This document shows positions 1 to 8,791 of a stretch of 64,000 nt of DNA, piece by piece. Within the stretch, counting starts at the first letter, position 1. Every line of letters begins with the position of its first letter. Source of the stretch: PALSA-894 sp963757565 (GTDB lineage: Bacteria > Pseudomonadota > Alphaproteobacteria > Rhizobiales > Xanthobacteraceae); the NCBI GenBank assembly GCA_963757565.1, contig CAVWSB010000010.1, positions 558,001-622,000 of the forward strand, written 5' to 3'. The translations under genes and the position numbers were made by a program. The notes under the pieces are model-generated. The model searched no databases and had not been told where the DNA came from. It saw only the letters and a list, made by a program, of their open reading frames with translations.

Positions 1-2
1 TC

Positions 3-224
3 GCCAGCTCGATGATGCAGTGGATCATCTCGGTCATCGGCGTGCTGGTGTTCGCCGGCCTCACCGCCTACGACACCCAGCGCCTGAAGAATGAATACGT
101 CTACGGCGCAATGGACGGCGCCGTGATGGAGCGCTCCGCCATCATGGGCGCGCTTTCGCTTTATCTGGACTTTCTCAACCTCTTCACCATGCTGCTCCAA
201 CTGCTCGGCACACGCGACGAGTAG
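3..224 (+). CDS. Bax inhibitor-1 / YccA family membrane protein, C-terminal part
   Basis: This is the 3' end of a gene that begins before the window. The frame is open from base 3 and ends in TAG. The 73 visible residues hold two hydrophobic segments and the family's C-terminal pattern FAGLTAYDTQ...LSLYLDFLNLF. They align closely with the end of the complete family member at 2116-2826, so the two are paralogues. Family members are integral inner-membrane proteins with about seven membrane segments; the best studied act as pH-sensitive calcium leak channels, but the bacterial role is mostly unknown. A strong terminator follows 33 bases downstream. Family membership is secure and the specific function is not. 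Confidence 0.88.
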   Translation, partial: ASSMMQWIISVIGVLVFAGLTAYDTQRLKNEYVYGAMDGAVMERSAIMGALSLYLDFLNLFTMLLQLLGTRDE

Positions 225-256
225 GCCCTCCCCCGACGATCCGCCCGTGACGACCA

Positions 257-285
257 AGCCCCGGCGATTGCCGGGGCTTTTTTTT
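257..285 (+). terminator. Rho-independent terminator after the first BI-1 gene
   Basis: A perfect 8-bp stem (AGCCCCGG / CCGGGGCT, 257-264 with 271-278) closes a six-base loop. A run of eight T follows the final C. It sits 33 bases after the stop of the upstream gene and points the same way. Confidence 0.85.
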
Positions 286-371
286 GGTCAGCGCCGGTTG
301 GGCTGGCCGCCCGCCGGTACGACTCTTGCTTCGCTTCACGGCATCGCCGTTGCGTTCAGCAGGAGCTTTTG

Positions 372-1982
372 ATGTCCTTTGTGCCTCTCGATCGCCGTGA
401 ATTCCTCAAAGCCGCCGGAACGGTAGGACTTGCGTTCGCCAGCGGTACCGCCTTCGCACAAGGGCGCAATGAAACGCTGCTGGTTGTGCAGGAGCTTGGA
501 CCGAACAGCCTCGACATGCAGGGCGTCGGCTCGAACCAGACCGTCAATGGTCTTGCCTGGAATTGCTACGACCGGCTGATGACCTATGCGGCAAAGACGC
601 TGCCCGACGGCACGCCATCCTATGACCGCGAGGTGTTGGCGCCGGAACTCGCCGAAAGCTGGCAAATCGCGTCAGACGGGATGTCCTGCACCTTCAATCT
701 GCGCAAGGACGCAACCTTCCACGACGGAACGCCGGTCACCGCCAAGGACGTGAAATGGTCGTTCGATCGCTCGGTCTCGGTCGGCGGCTTCCCGACCTTC
801 CAGATGTCCGCCGGCAGCCTCGAGAAACGCGACCAGTTCGTCGCTGTCGACGATCACACCTTCCGGGTGGACTTCATCCGCAAGGACAAGATGCTGATGT
901 TCAACCTCGCAGTCGTGGTGCCGTTCGTCATCAACTCCGAACTGGCGAAGAAGAATGCCACGGAGGCTGACCCGTGGGCGCTCGGGTGGCTGAAGCTCAA
1001 CGAGGCCGGCGGCGGCGCCTACAAGGTCGAAAGCTGGAAAGCCGGGAGCGAGACGATCCTCGCGCGCTTCGACAACTGGAAGAGCGGCCCGCTTCCGAAA
1101 ATCCGGCGCATCGTCGCGCGCGATGTCCCGTCCGCCGGCACGCGGCGCGCCATGCTGGAGCGCGGCGACGCGGATCTCTCGACCGGCTTCCCGCCGAAGG
1201 ACTTCGATCAGATGATCAAGGAGGGCAAGGTCAAGGTTACCGGCGTGCCGATCCCGAATGCGCTTTGGTATCTGGCGCTCAACACCTCCAAGCCGCCGTT
1301 CGATAACATCAAGCTGCGCCAGGCGATTGCCTGGGCAGTGCCCTACGAGGACATCCAATCCGCCGCGTTCTTCGGCCGAGCGAAGCCGATGTACGGCGCG
1401 TCCGGTGCAGCCGAGCAGCCGGTGTGGCCGCAGGCATTTCCGTACAAGACCGATCTCGAGAAGGCCAAAGCACTGATGCAGGAAGCGGGCTTCGCCTCGG
1501 GCCTCGACACGACGATCTCACTCGATGTCGGCACCGCGACAGTCGGTGAGCCGACCGCGATCCTGGTGCAGGAAAACCTCGCCAAGATCGGCGTGCGCGC
1601 GACGATCGAGAAAATACCCGGCGCGAACTGGCGCACCACGCTGAACAAAAAGGAGCTGCCGGTGGTACTCAACCGCTTCAGCGGCTGGCTCGATTATCCG
1701 GAGTATTATTTCTTCTGGAATCTTCACGGCAACAATTCGATCTTCAACATCTCGGCCTACAAGAACCCCGCGATGGACAAGCTGATCGACCGGGCGCGGT
1801 TCACCGATGACAAGGCCGAATACGACAAAGCCGTGATCGAGTTCATCACGCTCTGCATGCAGGAGGTCCCGATCATCCCGCTGAACCAGCCGATCCACGA
1901 TGTTGCCATGCAAAAGGCGGTCGGGGGCTACGAATTCTGGTTTCACCGGGAGCCGGACTTCCGCCAGTTTACCAAAGCGTAA
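372..1982 (+). CDS. ABC transporter substrate-binding protein, family 5 (DppA/OppA-like), Tat-exported
   Basis: This 536-residue periplasmic solute-binding protein belongs to the peptide/nickel/opine (SBP_bac_5) family, which delivers oligopeptides or similar ligands to an ABC importer. The N-terminus reads DRREFLKAAG followed by a hydrophobic stretch and an Ala-rich cleavage region ending FAQ, a twin-arginine export signal. The family hallmark LRKDATFHDGTPVTAKDVKWS lies near residue 115. The ATG at 372 is preferred over the in-frame TTG at 369 because AGGAG lies six bases upstream of it. No permease or ATPase genes adjoin, so this is an orphan receptor whose transporter must be encoded elsewhere. 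It lies between two BI-1 family paralogues. The ligand cannot be told from sequence. Confidence 0.9.
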   Translation: MSFVPLDRREFLKAAGTVGLAFASGTAFAQGRNETLLVVQELGPNSLDMQGVGSNQTVNGLAWNCYDRLMTYAAKTLPDGTPSYDREVLAPELAESWQIASDGMSCTFNLRKDATFHDGTPVTAKDVKWSFDRSVSVGGFPTFQMSAGSLEKRDQFVAVDDHTFRVDFIRKDKMLMFNLAVVVPFVINSELAKKNATEADPWALGWLKLNEAGGGAYKVESWKAGSETILARFDNWKSGPLPKIRRIVARDVPSAGTRRAMLERGDADLSTGFPPKDFDQMIKEGKVKVTGVPIPNALWYLALNTSKPPFDNIKLRQAIAWAVPYEDIQSAAFFGRAKPMYGASGAAEQPVWPQAFPYKTDLEKAKALMQEAGFASGLDTTISLDVGTATVGEPTAILVQENLAKIGVRATIEKIPGANWRTTLNKKELPVVLNRFSGWLDYPEYYFFWNLHGNNSIFNISAYKNPAMDKLIDRARFTDDKAEYDKAVIEFITLCMQEVPIIPLNQPIHDVAMQKAVGGYEFWFHREPDFRQFTKA

Positions 1983-2115
1983 TGATAGCGACCCGATGCC
2001 ATCTGGTGCCCGCCCGGCTCCCGCATTAGATTGGGGCTAACCGGAGCGCCGCAGTTCGCTGTGGCTTCCCGTGGCCGCCGGCACAGGCCGGGCGGCCGAC
2101 CAGGAGGATGCTTCC

Positions 2116-2826
2116 ATGTCTGACTTCGAGCGGAATGTCGCGGCCTTCCCCGGCGCCGCCCGGACGGTTGCGGTCGATGCGGGCCTGCGCGCCCATATGG
2201 TCCGCGTCTACAACTACATGGCCGGCGGCGTCGCGCTGACCGGACTTGTCGCCTACTTCACCAACGAGCTTGTCGGGCCGCAGCTCTACGCGAGCCCGCT
2301 GATGTACGTGCTGATCTTCGCACCGCTTGCGCTGGTGTTCTTCATCAGCTTCCGCATCGAGCATCTTGCGGTGTCGACAGCCCGGCTCTTGTTCTTCGTC
2401 TACGCGGCGCTGCTCGGCGCCTCGCTCGCGGTGATCTTCGCGGTCTACACCGGTTCCTCGATTACGCGGGTGTTCTTCATCTCGGCGACCTCGTTCGGCG
2501 CACTCTCGCTGTGGGGCTACACCACGCAGCGCGATCTCAGCGCCATGGGCTCGTTCCTGATGATGGGCCTGATCGGTATCATCATCGCGAGCCTTGTCGG
2601 CATCTTCTGGCAGAGCACGATGCTCCAGTTCATCATCTCGGTGGTGGGTGTGGTCGTGTTCGCGGGTCTCACCGCCTGGGACACGCAGAAGATCAAGGAG
2701 ATGTATTCGCCGATGGACGACGGCAACGTCACAGGCCGCAAGGCCGTGATGGGCGCGCTGTCGCTCTACCTCGACTTCATCAACCTGTTCCTGATGATGC
2801 TGCGCCTGTTCGGCGACCGCCGCTGA
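2116..2826 (+). CDS. Bax inhibitor-1 / YccA family membrane protein
   Basis: The protein has 236 residues and about seven hydrophobic segments. It shows the family pattern of repeated short loops and the C-terminal signature AGLTAWDTQKIKEMY...GALSLYLDFINLFLMML. The first about 35 residues (MSDFERNVAAFPGAARTVAV) are polar, as in rhizobial members. The ATG at 2116 follows CAGGAGGA at the right distance, so an in-frame upstream GTG/ATG extension is rejected. It is an inner-membrane protein, possibly an ion channel or a modulator of membrane proteolysis; its function in alphaproteobacteria is not established. It is a paralogue of the partial gene at 3-224 and is followed by its own terminator. 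Confidence 0.92.
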   Translation: MSDFERNVAAFPGAARTVAVDAGLRAHMVRVYNYMAGGVALTGLVAYFTNELVGPQLYASPLMYVLIFAPLALVFFISFRIEHLAVSTARLLFFVYAALLGASLAVIFAVYTGSSITRVFFISATSFGALSLWGYTTQRDLSAMGSFLMMGLIGIIIASLVGIFWQSTMLQFIISVVGVVVFAGLTAWDTQKIKEMYSPMDDGNVTGRKAVMGALSLYLDFINLFLMMLRLFGDRR

Positions 2827-2847
2827 TCTCGGATACACGATATAGCG

Positions 2848-2880
2848 AGCGCCCCGGGGTTCATCTCCGGGGCGCTTTTG
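2848..2880 (+). terminator. Rho-independent terminator after BI-1 gene
   Basis: A 10-bp perfect stem (AGCGCCCCGG with CCGGGGCGCT, 2848-2857 and 2867-2876) is followed by TTTTG. It begins 21 bases after the stop codon. Confidence 0.8.
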
Positions 2881-2882
2881 TT

Positions 2883-2917
2883 CCAAAAGTGGGAACCGGT
2901 TTTCGGATCAGATGATG
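2883..2917. repeat. Rhizobial intergenic repeat (AAAAGTGGGAACCGGTTTTC type)
   Basis: The stretch CCAAAAGTGGGAACCGGTTTTC followed by GGATCAGATGATG matches, from memory, a very common palindromic intergenic element of Bradyrhizobium and relatives. A diverged second copy is visible at about 26880-26910. It separates the BI-1 terminator from the acetyltransferase start. Confidence 0.7.
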
Positions 2918-2935
2918 CTGATGTAATCTGATTGC

Positions 2936-3460
2936 ATGAGCGATATTTCGACCCGCCCCGCAGCCCTTTTCGACATTCCCGCGATCACCGCCATTTACGC
3001 GCACGCGGTGCGCCATGGCACGGCGTCGTTTGAGCTTGAGCCGCCGGACGAGGCCGAGATGACGCGGCGCATGCAGGCGCTTTTCGACGGCGGCTATCCC
3101 TATCTGGTCGCGGAGAGCGCCGGCGCGGTTCTCGGCTACGCCTATGCGGGCGCCTATCGGGCGCGGCCCGCTTATCGGTTCAGCGTCGAGAATTCGATCT
3201 ACGTCGCGCCGCACGCGCATCGGCGCGGCATCGGCCGCATGCTGCTCGACCGGCTGATCACGGAAAGCGAGAAGCGCGATTACCGGCTGATGATCGCGGT
3301 GATCGGAGATTCAGCGCAGACGCCCTCGATCGAATTGCACCGCGCCGCAGGCTTTACGCTGGTCGGCGCGCTCGAAGGCGTCGGCTACAAGTTCGACCGC
3401 TGGCTCGACACGGTGCTGATGCAGCGTCCGCTCGGCGCAGGCCGTGCCGCGCCGCCGTAG
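2936..3460 (+). CDS. GNAT N-acetyltransferase, phosphinothricin/methionine-sulfoximine type
   Basis: This 174-residue protein has the GNAT fold. The acetyl-CoA pyrophosphate-binding loop is at residues 96-101 (RRGIGR). The pattern RFSVENSIYVAPHAHRRG and the tail GFTLVGALEGVGYKFDRW are those of the Pat/Bar/MnaT subfamily, which acetylates the amino group of phosphinothricin, methionine sulfoximine or methionine sulfone. The true substrate in this organism is inferred only at subfamily level. The gene stands alone between two intergenic palindromes. Start ATG 2936 gives the usual length for the family (about 170-185 residues); no strong ribosome-binding site is seen. Confidence 0.88.
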   Translation: MSDISTRPAALFDIPAITAIYAHAVRHGTASFELEPPDEAEMTRRMQALFDGGYPYLVAESAGAVLGYAYAGAYRARPAYRFSVENSIYVAPHAHRRGIGRMLLDRLITESEKRDYRLMIAVIGDSAQTPSIELHRAAGFTLVGALEGVGYKFDRWLDTVLMQRPLGAGRAAPP

Positions 3461-3462
3461 GG

Positions 3463-3531
3463 CATGATCCCGAAAAGCATGTCCTCGACACTGATCGGGG
3501 ACGGATGCCGGCTTTCGGAATCAGATCATGC
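3463..3531. repeat. Imperfect intergenic palindrome
   Basis: The ends GCATGATC (3463-3470) and GATCATGC (3524-3531) are inverted copies, with partly complementary CCGAAAAGC / GCTTTCGG next to them. It looks like a member of the same rhizobial palindrome family as 2883-2917. It fills the gap between the acetyltransferase and DUF2794 genes. Confidence 0.65.
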
Positions 3532-3541
3532 TCGGAAAGAT

Positions 3542-3910
3542 CTACACCGCCACCAGTTTCAGTGACTTGTCGACCGCACGCAGGACGTTATCGAGTTCGT
3601 GTCCGCGCTTGACGATCAGCCCGGTCGCCGAGATGACGCTGTAGGCGCCCTGCTTGCGCGCGAGCCGCGGGTCTTTTTCGATCCGATAGAGCGGGACTTC
3701 CGAAGCGCGGCGGAAAACCGAAAACACCGCGCGATCTTTCAGAAAATCGATCGCGTAATCGCGCCACTCACCGGCGGCCACCATGCGGCCGTAGAGCCCT
3801 AGAATGCGGTCGAGTTCGCGCCGGGTGAACGTAACCTTGCCGGGGACGCTGGCCTGGCCGCTTGCCATGCCCCCGCGCTGCTCGCTCGGATCAGCTTCGC
3901 CGAAAGTCAT
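3542..3910 (-). CDS. DUF2794 family protein
   Basis: This 122-residue cytosolic protein has no signal peptide or membrane segment. The body RRELDRILGLYGRMVAAGEW...AVFSVFRRASEVPLYRIEKDP is the signature I know from the rhizobial DUF2794 family, whose function is unknown. The start ATG at 3910 follows GGAGG with a six-base gap. A longer frame reaching 4027 lacks a ribosome-binding site and begins with unrelated Arg-rich sequence, so it is rejected. The roughly 390 bases upstream are shared with a candidate small RNA on the opposite strand. Confidence 0.88.
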   Translation of the reverse strand: MTFGEADPSEQRGGMASGQASVPGKVTFTRRELDRILGLYGRMVAAGEWRDYAIDFLKDRAVFSVFRRASEVPLYRIEKDPRLARKQGAYSVISATGLIVKRGHELDNVLRAVDKSLKLVAV

Positions 3911-4143
3911 GCGGCGCCTCCGTGTGTCTGGTTTCGGATGATCGCGCCGCCGGGCCGCGCCCGCAAGGGCCAGACGACTCGATGTAACGCCAGAATGACA
4001 AACTCCAGGAAATCGAACGCTTTTCATAAATTCTGCGAGACACTTATCCGCCGCCTCACGGATTCGTTACGAGATTTCACAACAAAGCCCCAGTTCTGCC
4101 AAGGGCACGCCGCGGTGAAAGGCGAGAAGGACAACAGTTGATT

Positions 4144-4277
4144 AGGACCCGGCTGCGTTCGAGCGCCGGATTCCTCAGCCCCCCAGCCCCCCGGGGCTTG
4201 GACAAGCCGGGTCCTGATTTACGCGTACGGTTCAATCCCCCAACGCTCTTGGGGCCGGTTCTCACCGGCCCTTTTTT
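4144..4277 (+). ncRNA. Candidate structured small RNA ending in an intrinsic terminator
   Basis: This gene-free stretch holds nested structure on the plus strand. An 11-bp perfect long-range stem (AGGACCCGGCT at 4144-4154 with AGCCGGGTCCT at 4205-4215) encloses a C-rich internal hairpin (AGCCCC / GGGGCT). A 6-bp hairpin CCCCAA-CGCTC-TTGGGG follows and shares bases with the terminator stem after it. No plus-strand gene lies downstream (the next gene is on the minus strand), so this is better explained as a free-standing small RNA than a leader. The 5' end is not known; an AT-rich stretch at 4010-4090 could hold the promoter. I cannot assign it to a known RNA family. Confidence 0.45.
4252..4277 (+). 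terminator. Rho-independent terminator of the candidate small RNA
   Basis: An 8-bp perfect stem GGGCCGGT / ACCGGCCC (4252-4259 with 4264-4271) closes a TCTC loop and is followed by six T. The T-run exists only for plus-strand transcription, so it does not serve the minus-strand gene at 4302-5036. Confidence 0.8.
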
Positions 4278-4301
4278 ATTGCTGATCCAATTGCGATGGG
4301 G

Positions 4302-5036
4302 TCAGTGCAGCGAGGCCACGGCCGCACCCAGCATGCCGGCAGGTGCTTCCTTGGTGCCGGCTTGAACGACGACCGCGACCTCATCGCCGCCGACGCCAGT
4401 CACGTCGCTCACCGGAACCTTGAAACTGCGTGCCGCGCCGGTCCAGTCGCCAAGTTTGATCCAGCGCCGCACCACGTTGTGATACGTGAACGTGTGTCCG
4501 GAATTTTCACCGCGCCCGATCGGCACCTCGACGGTCGCGGTCATCGGACAGAGCCAGATCTCACCCTTCGCGCTGTCTTTCGCGGCCGGCACCGCGACGG
4601 AAATCTCGCCGCTCGCAACCGATAGATTGACAGACAGCGCCAGCACGCCGGGTTGCTGATGCGTTGTTGTGATCGCGTTGTCGATCGCGCTCTTGTCGCT
4701 GCCAAGCACGTGCGTCACGCCGTTGACGACCATTTGCGGCGTGTAGACCTCGCGATCGCCACGCGTGCGCGAGTAGGCGCGTTGCCGATTTGTGTGTCCC
4801 GGGAGTGCCAGCGTGTCGTGCCAGCCGAGGTAATCCCAGTAATCCACCGCGAGACTCATCACGATCAGCGAGGGGTCGCGCGACAGCTCGCCCGCAAGCT
4901 TGTCCGCGGGCGGGCACGACGAACAGCCTTGGCTGGTGAACAGTTCGATCACGGCACGCGGCTCGGCGAGCGCGTAGGCCGACGTCAACACGGTCGAAGC
5001 GAGCACGGCCACTGACAACGCGACGCGGCGATTCAT
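4302..5036 (-). CDS. DUF1223 family secreted thioredoxin-fold protein
   Basis: This 244-residue protein has an N-terminal signal peptide (about residues 1-25, MNRRVALSVA to ALA-EP). A thioredoxin-like CxxC follows at Cys38-Cys41 in the sequence ELFTSQGCSSCPPAD, which is diagnostic for DUF1223. Members are predicted periplasmic or secreted and of unknown function, possibly thiol-disulfide chemistry. The start ATG at 5036 follows TGGAG; the earlier in-frame TTG at 5057 has no ribosome-binding site. It lies downstream of acnA on the same strand, separated by about 200 bases. Confidence 0.88.
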   Translation of the reverse strand: MNRRVALSVAVLASTVLTSAYALAEPRAVIELFTSQGCSSCPPADKLAGELSRDPSLIVMSLAVDYWDYLGWHDTLALPGHTNRQRAYSRTRGDREVYTPQMVVNGVTHVLGSDKSAIDNAITTTHQQPGVLALSVNLSVASGEISVAVPAAKDSAKGEIWLCPMTATVEVPIGRGENSGHTFTYHNVVRRWIKLGDWTGAARSFKVPVSDVTGVGGDEVAVVVQAGTKEAPAGMLGAAVASLH

Positions 5037-5236
5037 GCCGATCTCCACATCCCTCAAGTCCTTGACGGCAGCACGGCGCCGCTACCCGGCACCGAATACC
5101 GCAATCCCGTCAGACCGCGGATGTCTCGTCCCACAATCACACATACTGACGACAGCGATCACCAGCCACTCAATTCACGGTGAGCGGCCCTTCAATTGCT
5201 GAGGAGCGGAAGACCCATCGCTCAGAGCGGCGAGCG

Positions 5237-7949
5237 CTACGCTGCGAGATGACGCAGGACGTACTGCAGAATACCGCCATTCTTGAAGTATTCGAGTTCG
5301 TCGAGCGTATCGATGCGGCAGACCAGCGGAACACGCTTGAGCGCACCGTCCGCCGAAACGATCTCGGCAATCAGACGCTGGCGCGGCTTGAGATCGCCAT
5401 GCAGGCCGCGAATGGTCACGGTCTCATCGCCCTTGAGCCCGAGCGTCTGCCACGACGTGCCTTCCTCGAACACGAGTGGGACGACGCCCATCCCGATGAG
5501 GTTCGAGCGATGGATGCGCTCGAACGACTGGGTGACAACGGCGCGGATGCCGAGCAGCGTGGAGCCTTTGGCAGCCCAGTCGCGTGACGATCCCGTGCCG
5601 TATTCCTTGTTGGCGAAAACGATCAGCGGCACGCCCTCCGCCTTGTACTTCATGGCGGCGTCGTACATCGCCATGCGCTGCTTCGACGGATAGTGGATCG
5701 TCACACCGCCTTCGACGCCTGGCACCATCTGGTTCTTGATGCGGATATTGGCGAACGTGCCGCGCATCATCACCTGGTGATTGCCGCGTCGCGTGCCGTA
5801 CTGATTGAAGTCCTTCGGGCGCACCTGATGGTCGCGCAGATAATGTCCAGCCGGGCTCTCTTCCTTGATCGATCCTGCCGGCGAGATGTGGTCGGTCGTG
5901 ATCGAGTTCGAGAAACAGTCCGAGAATGCGCGCATCGACAATATCCTCAATCGGATGCTGCCGCTTCTCCATGCCTTCGAAGTAGGGCGGGTTCTGCACA
6001 TAGGTCGAGCGGTCGTCCCAGCCGTAGGTGAGACCGCCCTTCACCTGGATCTTGCGCCAGTTCGCCTCACCCTTGAACACGTCGGCATATTTCTTCGCGA
6101 ACACGCCCTTGTTGATCGTCTTGCGAATGACGCTCGCGATCTCGCGGCTGGTCGGCCAGATGTCGCGCAGATAAACCTTCTTGCCCTTGTCGTCGGTGCC
6201 GAGCGGCGCGCGCGCGAGATCGACGCTCATGTTCCCGGCGAGCGCATAGGCGACGACCAGCGGCGGCGAGGCGAGGTAGTTCGCCCGCACGTCCGCGTTG
6301 ACGCGACCTTCGAAGTTACGATTGCCTGAAAGGACCGCTGCCGCGACCACGTCGTTCTTGGCGATCAACTCGGAGATTTCCTCGGCGAGCGGTCCGGAGT
6401 TTCCGATGCAGCTCGTACAGCCGAAGCCGACCAGATTGAAGCCGACCTTGTCGAGCTCCTTCTGCAGTCCCGATTTGTCGAGATACTCGGCAACCACCTG
6501 ACTGCCCGGCGCAAGCGAGGTCTTCACCCACGGCTTTGGCTTGAGCCCGCGCGCCGCCGCTTTCTTGGCGAGCAGTCCCGCCGCCACCATCACATTTGGA
6601 TTCGACGTGTTGGTGCACGACGTAATCGCGGCGATCACCACATCGCCGTGGCCGATATCGTGCTTGCGTGCTTCGACCGGAAAGCGCTTGCCTTGCTCGC
6701 TTCCCTTGTTGAATTCCTTCTCCATCGCGCCGGCGAAGCCGTTCTTCACGTCCTTCAGCAGCACGCGATCCTGCGGACGCTTCGGCCCAGCGAGCGAAGG
6801 CTCCACCGAACCGAGTTCTAGTTTCATCACGTCGGTGAACACCGGATCCTGCGTGTTCTTGGTACGATAAAGGCCCTGCGCCTTCGCATAGGCTTTCACC
6901 AGCGCGACGCGATCGATCTTGCGCGCCGTCTTGGTGAGATAGTCGATCGTGTCGTCATCGATCGGGAAGAAGCCGCACGTCGCGCCGTATTCCGGCGCCA
7001 TGTTGCCGATCGTGGCTCGATCCTCGATCGTCAGATGATCGAGGCCGGGTCCGAAGAATTCGACGAACTTCCCGACCACGCCGCGCTTGCGCAGCATCTG
7101 CGTGACGGTGAGCACGAGGTCGGTCGCCGTGATCCCTTCCTTGAGCTTGCCGTTGAGGCGGACGCCAATCACTTCCGGCAGCACCATCGAATAGGCCTGG
7201 CCGAGCATTGCGGCCTCGGCCTCGATTCCGCCCACACCCCAGCCAAGGACAGCGAGGCCATTCACCATCGTGGTGTGCGAGTCGGTGCCGACCAGCGTGT
7301 CCGGATACGCGATCTCGGCGGTCACATCCTTGCCGTCGACCTTGACCTTTTCCTTGCCGGCGCTGAGCCACACGGTCTGCGATAGATATTCGAGATTGAC
7401 CTGGTGACAGATGCCGGTGCCCGGCGGCACCACACGGAAGTTATCGAACGCCTTCTGCGCCCATTTGAGAAACGTGTAGCGCTCCTGGTTCTGCGCATAT
7501 TCTTCAGCGACGTTCTTCTTGAACGCAGTCGGCGATCCCGCAAAGTTCACGATCACCGAGTGATCGATCACGAGATCCACAGGCACGAGCGGATTGATCT
7601 TGGACGGATCGCCGCCGAGCGTCTTCATCGCGTCGCGCATCGCGGCGAGATCGACGACCGCGGGAACTCCGGTGAAGTCCTGCATCAGTACACGCGCAGG
7701 GCGGAAGGCGATGTCACGCTCCAGCGACTTGGTCTTGAGCCATTGCGCGACGCCCTGGATGTCTTCCTTGGTGACGGTGCGCCCGTCCTCGTGCCGCAGG
7801 AGATTCTCCAGCAGCACCTTCATCGAGAACGGGAGGCGGGAAATTCCCCGCAACCCATGTTTCTCGGCTTCGGGAAGGCTGTAATAGACGTATGTCTTGG
7901 CGCCGACCGTGAGGGTTTTGGCGCACTTGAAACTGTCGAGCGAGGTCAT
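5237..7949 (-). CDS. acnA: Aconitate hydratase AcnA, interrupted by an apparent +1 frameshift
   Basis: This TCA-cycle [4Fe-4S] enzyme interconverts citrate and isocitrate in the cytosol. Cluster ligands are Cys445 (ITSCTNTSNP) and Cys511/Cys514 (GFGCTSCIGNSGP). The swivel domain follows, with SITTDHISPAGSI, FNQYGTRRGNH and YGTGSSRDWAAKG. The N-terminal about 680 codons and the C-terminal about 220 codons are in different frames. The break is near 5903-5918, where the coding strand reads ...GGACTGTTTCTCGAACTCG; removing one A from GAAC restores ILGLFLDSITTDH and a 903-residue protein of normal length. I read this as one extra base, probably an assembly error, since all flanking sequence is intact. 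ATG 7949 (MTSLDSFKC) is the family start; an upstream ATG at 7970 adds seven atypical residues. It is divergent from ccmA. Confidence 0.9.
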
Positions 7950-8185
7950 GGCCGGTTTTTTCCATCCCATCGGACCAGCAGGGGTCGCAGAACGCGCTCC
8001 CCGAATGCCCGTCCGTTACGCGATGGGCCGGCCCGCGGTGATGTGCGCCGCCCCACGCAACACCCCGGCTTATATGGGCTTTTCGGCTGGCATGCTACTG
8101 ATTGGATCGCTGCCAAGGTATGCGATCCGCACATTTTGTTCGCCTGCCCGCGAAATGAGCGGACGATACGGCAGGGTAACCTGAA

Positions 8186-8791
8186 ATGCTGCGGCTTTCG
8201 GCATCAGGTTTGGCCTGCGTTCGCGGCTCTCGTGCGGTATTCAGTAATATCAACCTGGAGTTATCGAGCGGCGAGGCGCTCGCCTTGGTCGGTCCAAACG
8301 GGTCTGGAAAATCCTCTCTTTTGAGGCTCGTCGCGGGCCTGCTGCGGCCGACCGGCGGGGCCATTGAGCTTTCGGGTGGCGAGGCGGAACGCCCCGTCTC
8401 CGAGCAGGCGCACTACCTCGGCCATCAGGATGCGCTGAAGCCCTCGCTAACGGTTGCCGAGAACCTGAGCTTCTGGGCCCGCTTTCTCGGGGCCGGAGAC
8501 GGCCCCCTTGAACCTCATCTGGCTGCGGTAGGCCTGGGCGGCATCGCCGACCTGCCGGCCGGTTATCTGTCGGCTGGACAGCGGCGGCGGCTGTCGCTCG
8601 CCCGGCTGATCGCGGTTCCCCGCCCGATCTGGCTGCTGGACGAGCCGACCAGCGCACTCGATTCCGCCGGCCAGGAGCGGCTCGCCGACCTGATGCGCCA
8701 GCACCTTGGCGGCGGCGGGCTGATCATGGCGGCAACCCACGGACCGCTTGGGATCGCGGCGCGGGAACTGCGGCTCGGAGCGACGGCATGA
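8186..8791 (+). CDS. ccmA: Heme exporter ATP-binding protein CcmA
   Basis: This 201-residue ABC ATPase works in system I cytochrome c maturation. It powers, with CcmB, release of holo-CcmE from CcmC. Walker A is GPNGSGKS at 36-43, the signature is LSAGQ at 128-132 and Walker B is WLLDEP at 149-154, followed by a D-loop SALD. It is the first gene of a tightly overlapping ccmABCD-ccmG cluster and overlaps ccmB by four bases (ATGA). The cluster is divergent from acnA, with about 235 bases between them that should hold both promoters. Confidence 0.97.
   Translation: MLRLSASGLACVRGSRAVFSNINLELSSGEALALVGPNGSGKSSLLRLVAGLLRPTGGAIELSGGEAERPVSEQAHYLGHQDALKPSLTVAENLSFWARFLGAGDGPLEPHLAAVGLGGIADLPAGYLSAGQRRRLSLARLIAVPRPIWLLDEPTSALDSAGQERLADLMRQHLGGGGLIMAATHGPLGIAARELRLGATA

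Noticed and set aside
2026..2886. Open frame of 286 codons on the minus strand
   Set aside because: Antisense shadow of the BI-1 gene, rich in Glu/Arg/His with no domain.
4138..4365. Protein-coding open frame over the candidate small RNA
   Set aside because: It runs through the terminator and into the antisense of the DUF1223 gene; no ribosome-binding site and no recognisable protein.
5900..5925. Programmed frameshift in acnA
   Set aside because: No slippery heptamer, no downstream structure on the coding strand that I can see, and no precedent in aconitase; the same sign of shift occurs in unrelated genes here, so an extra base is simpler.
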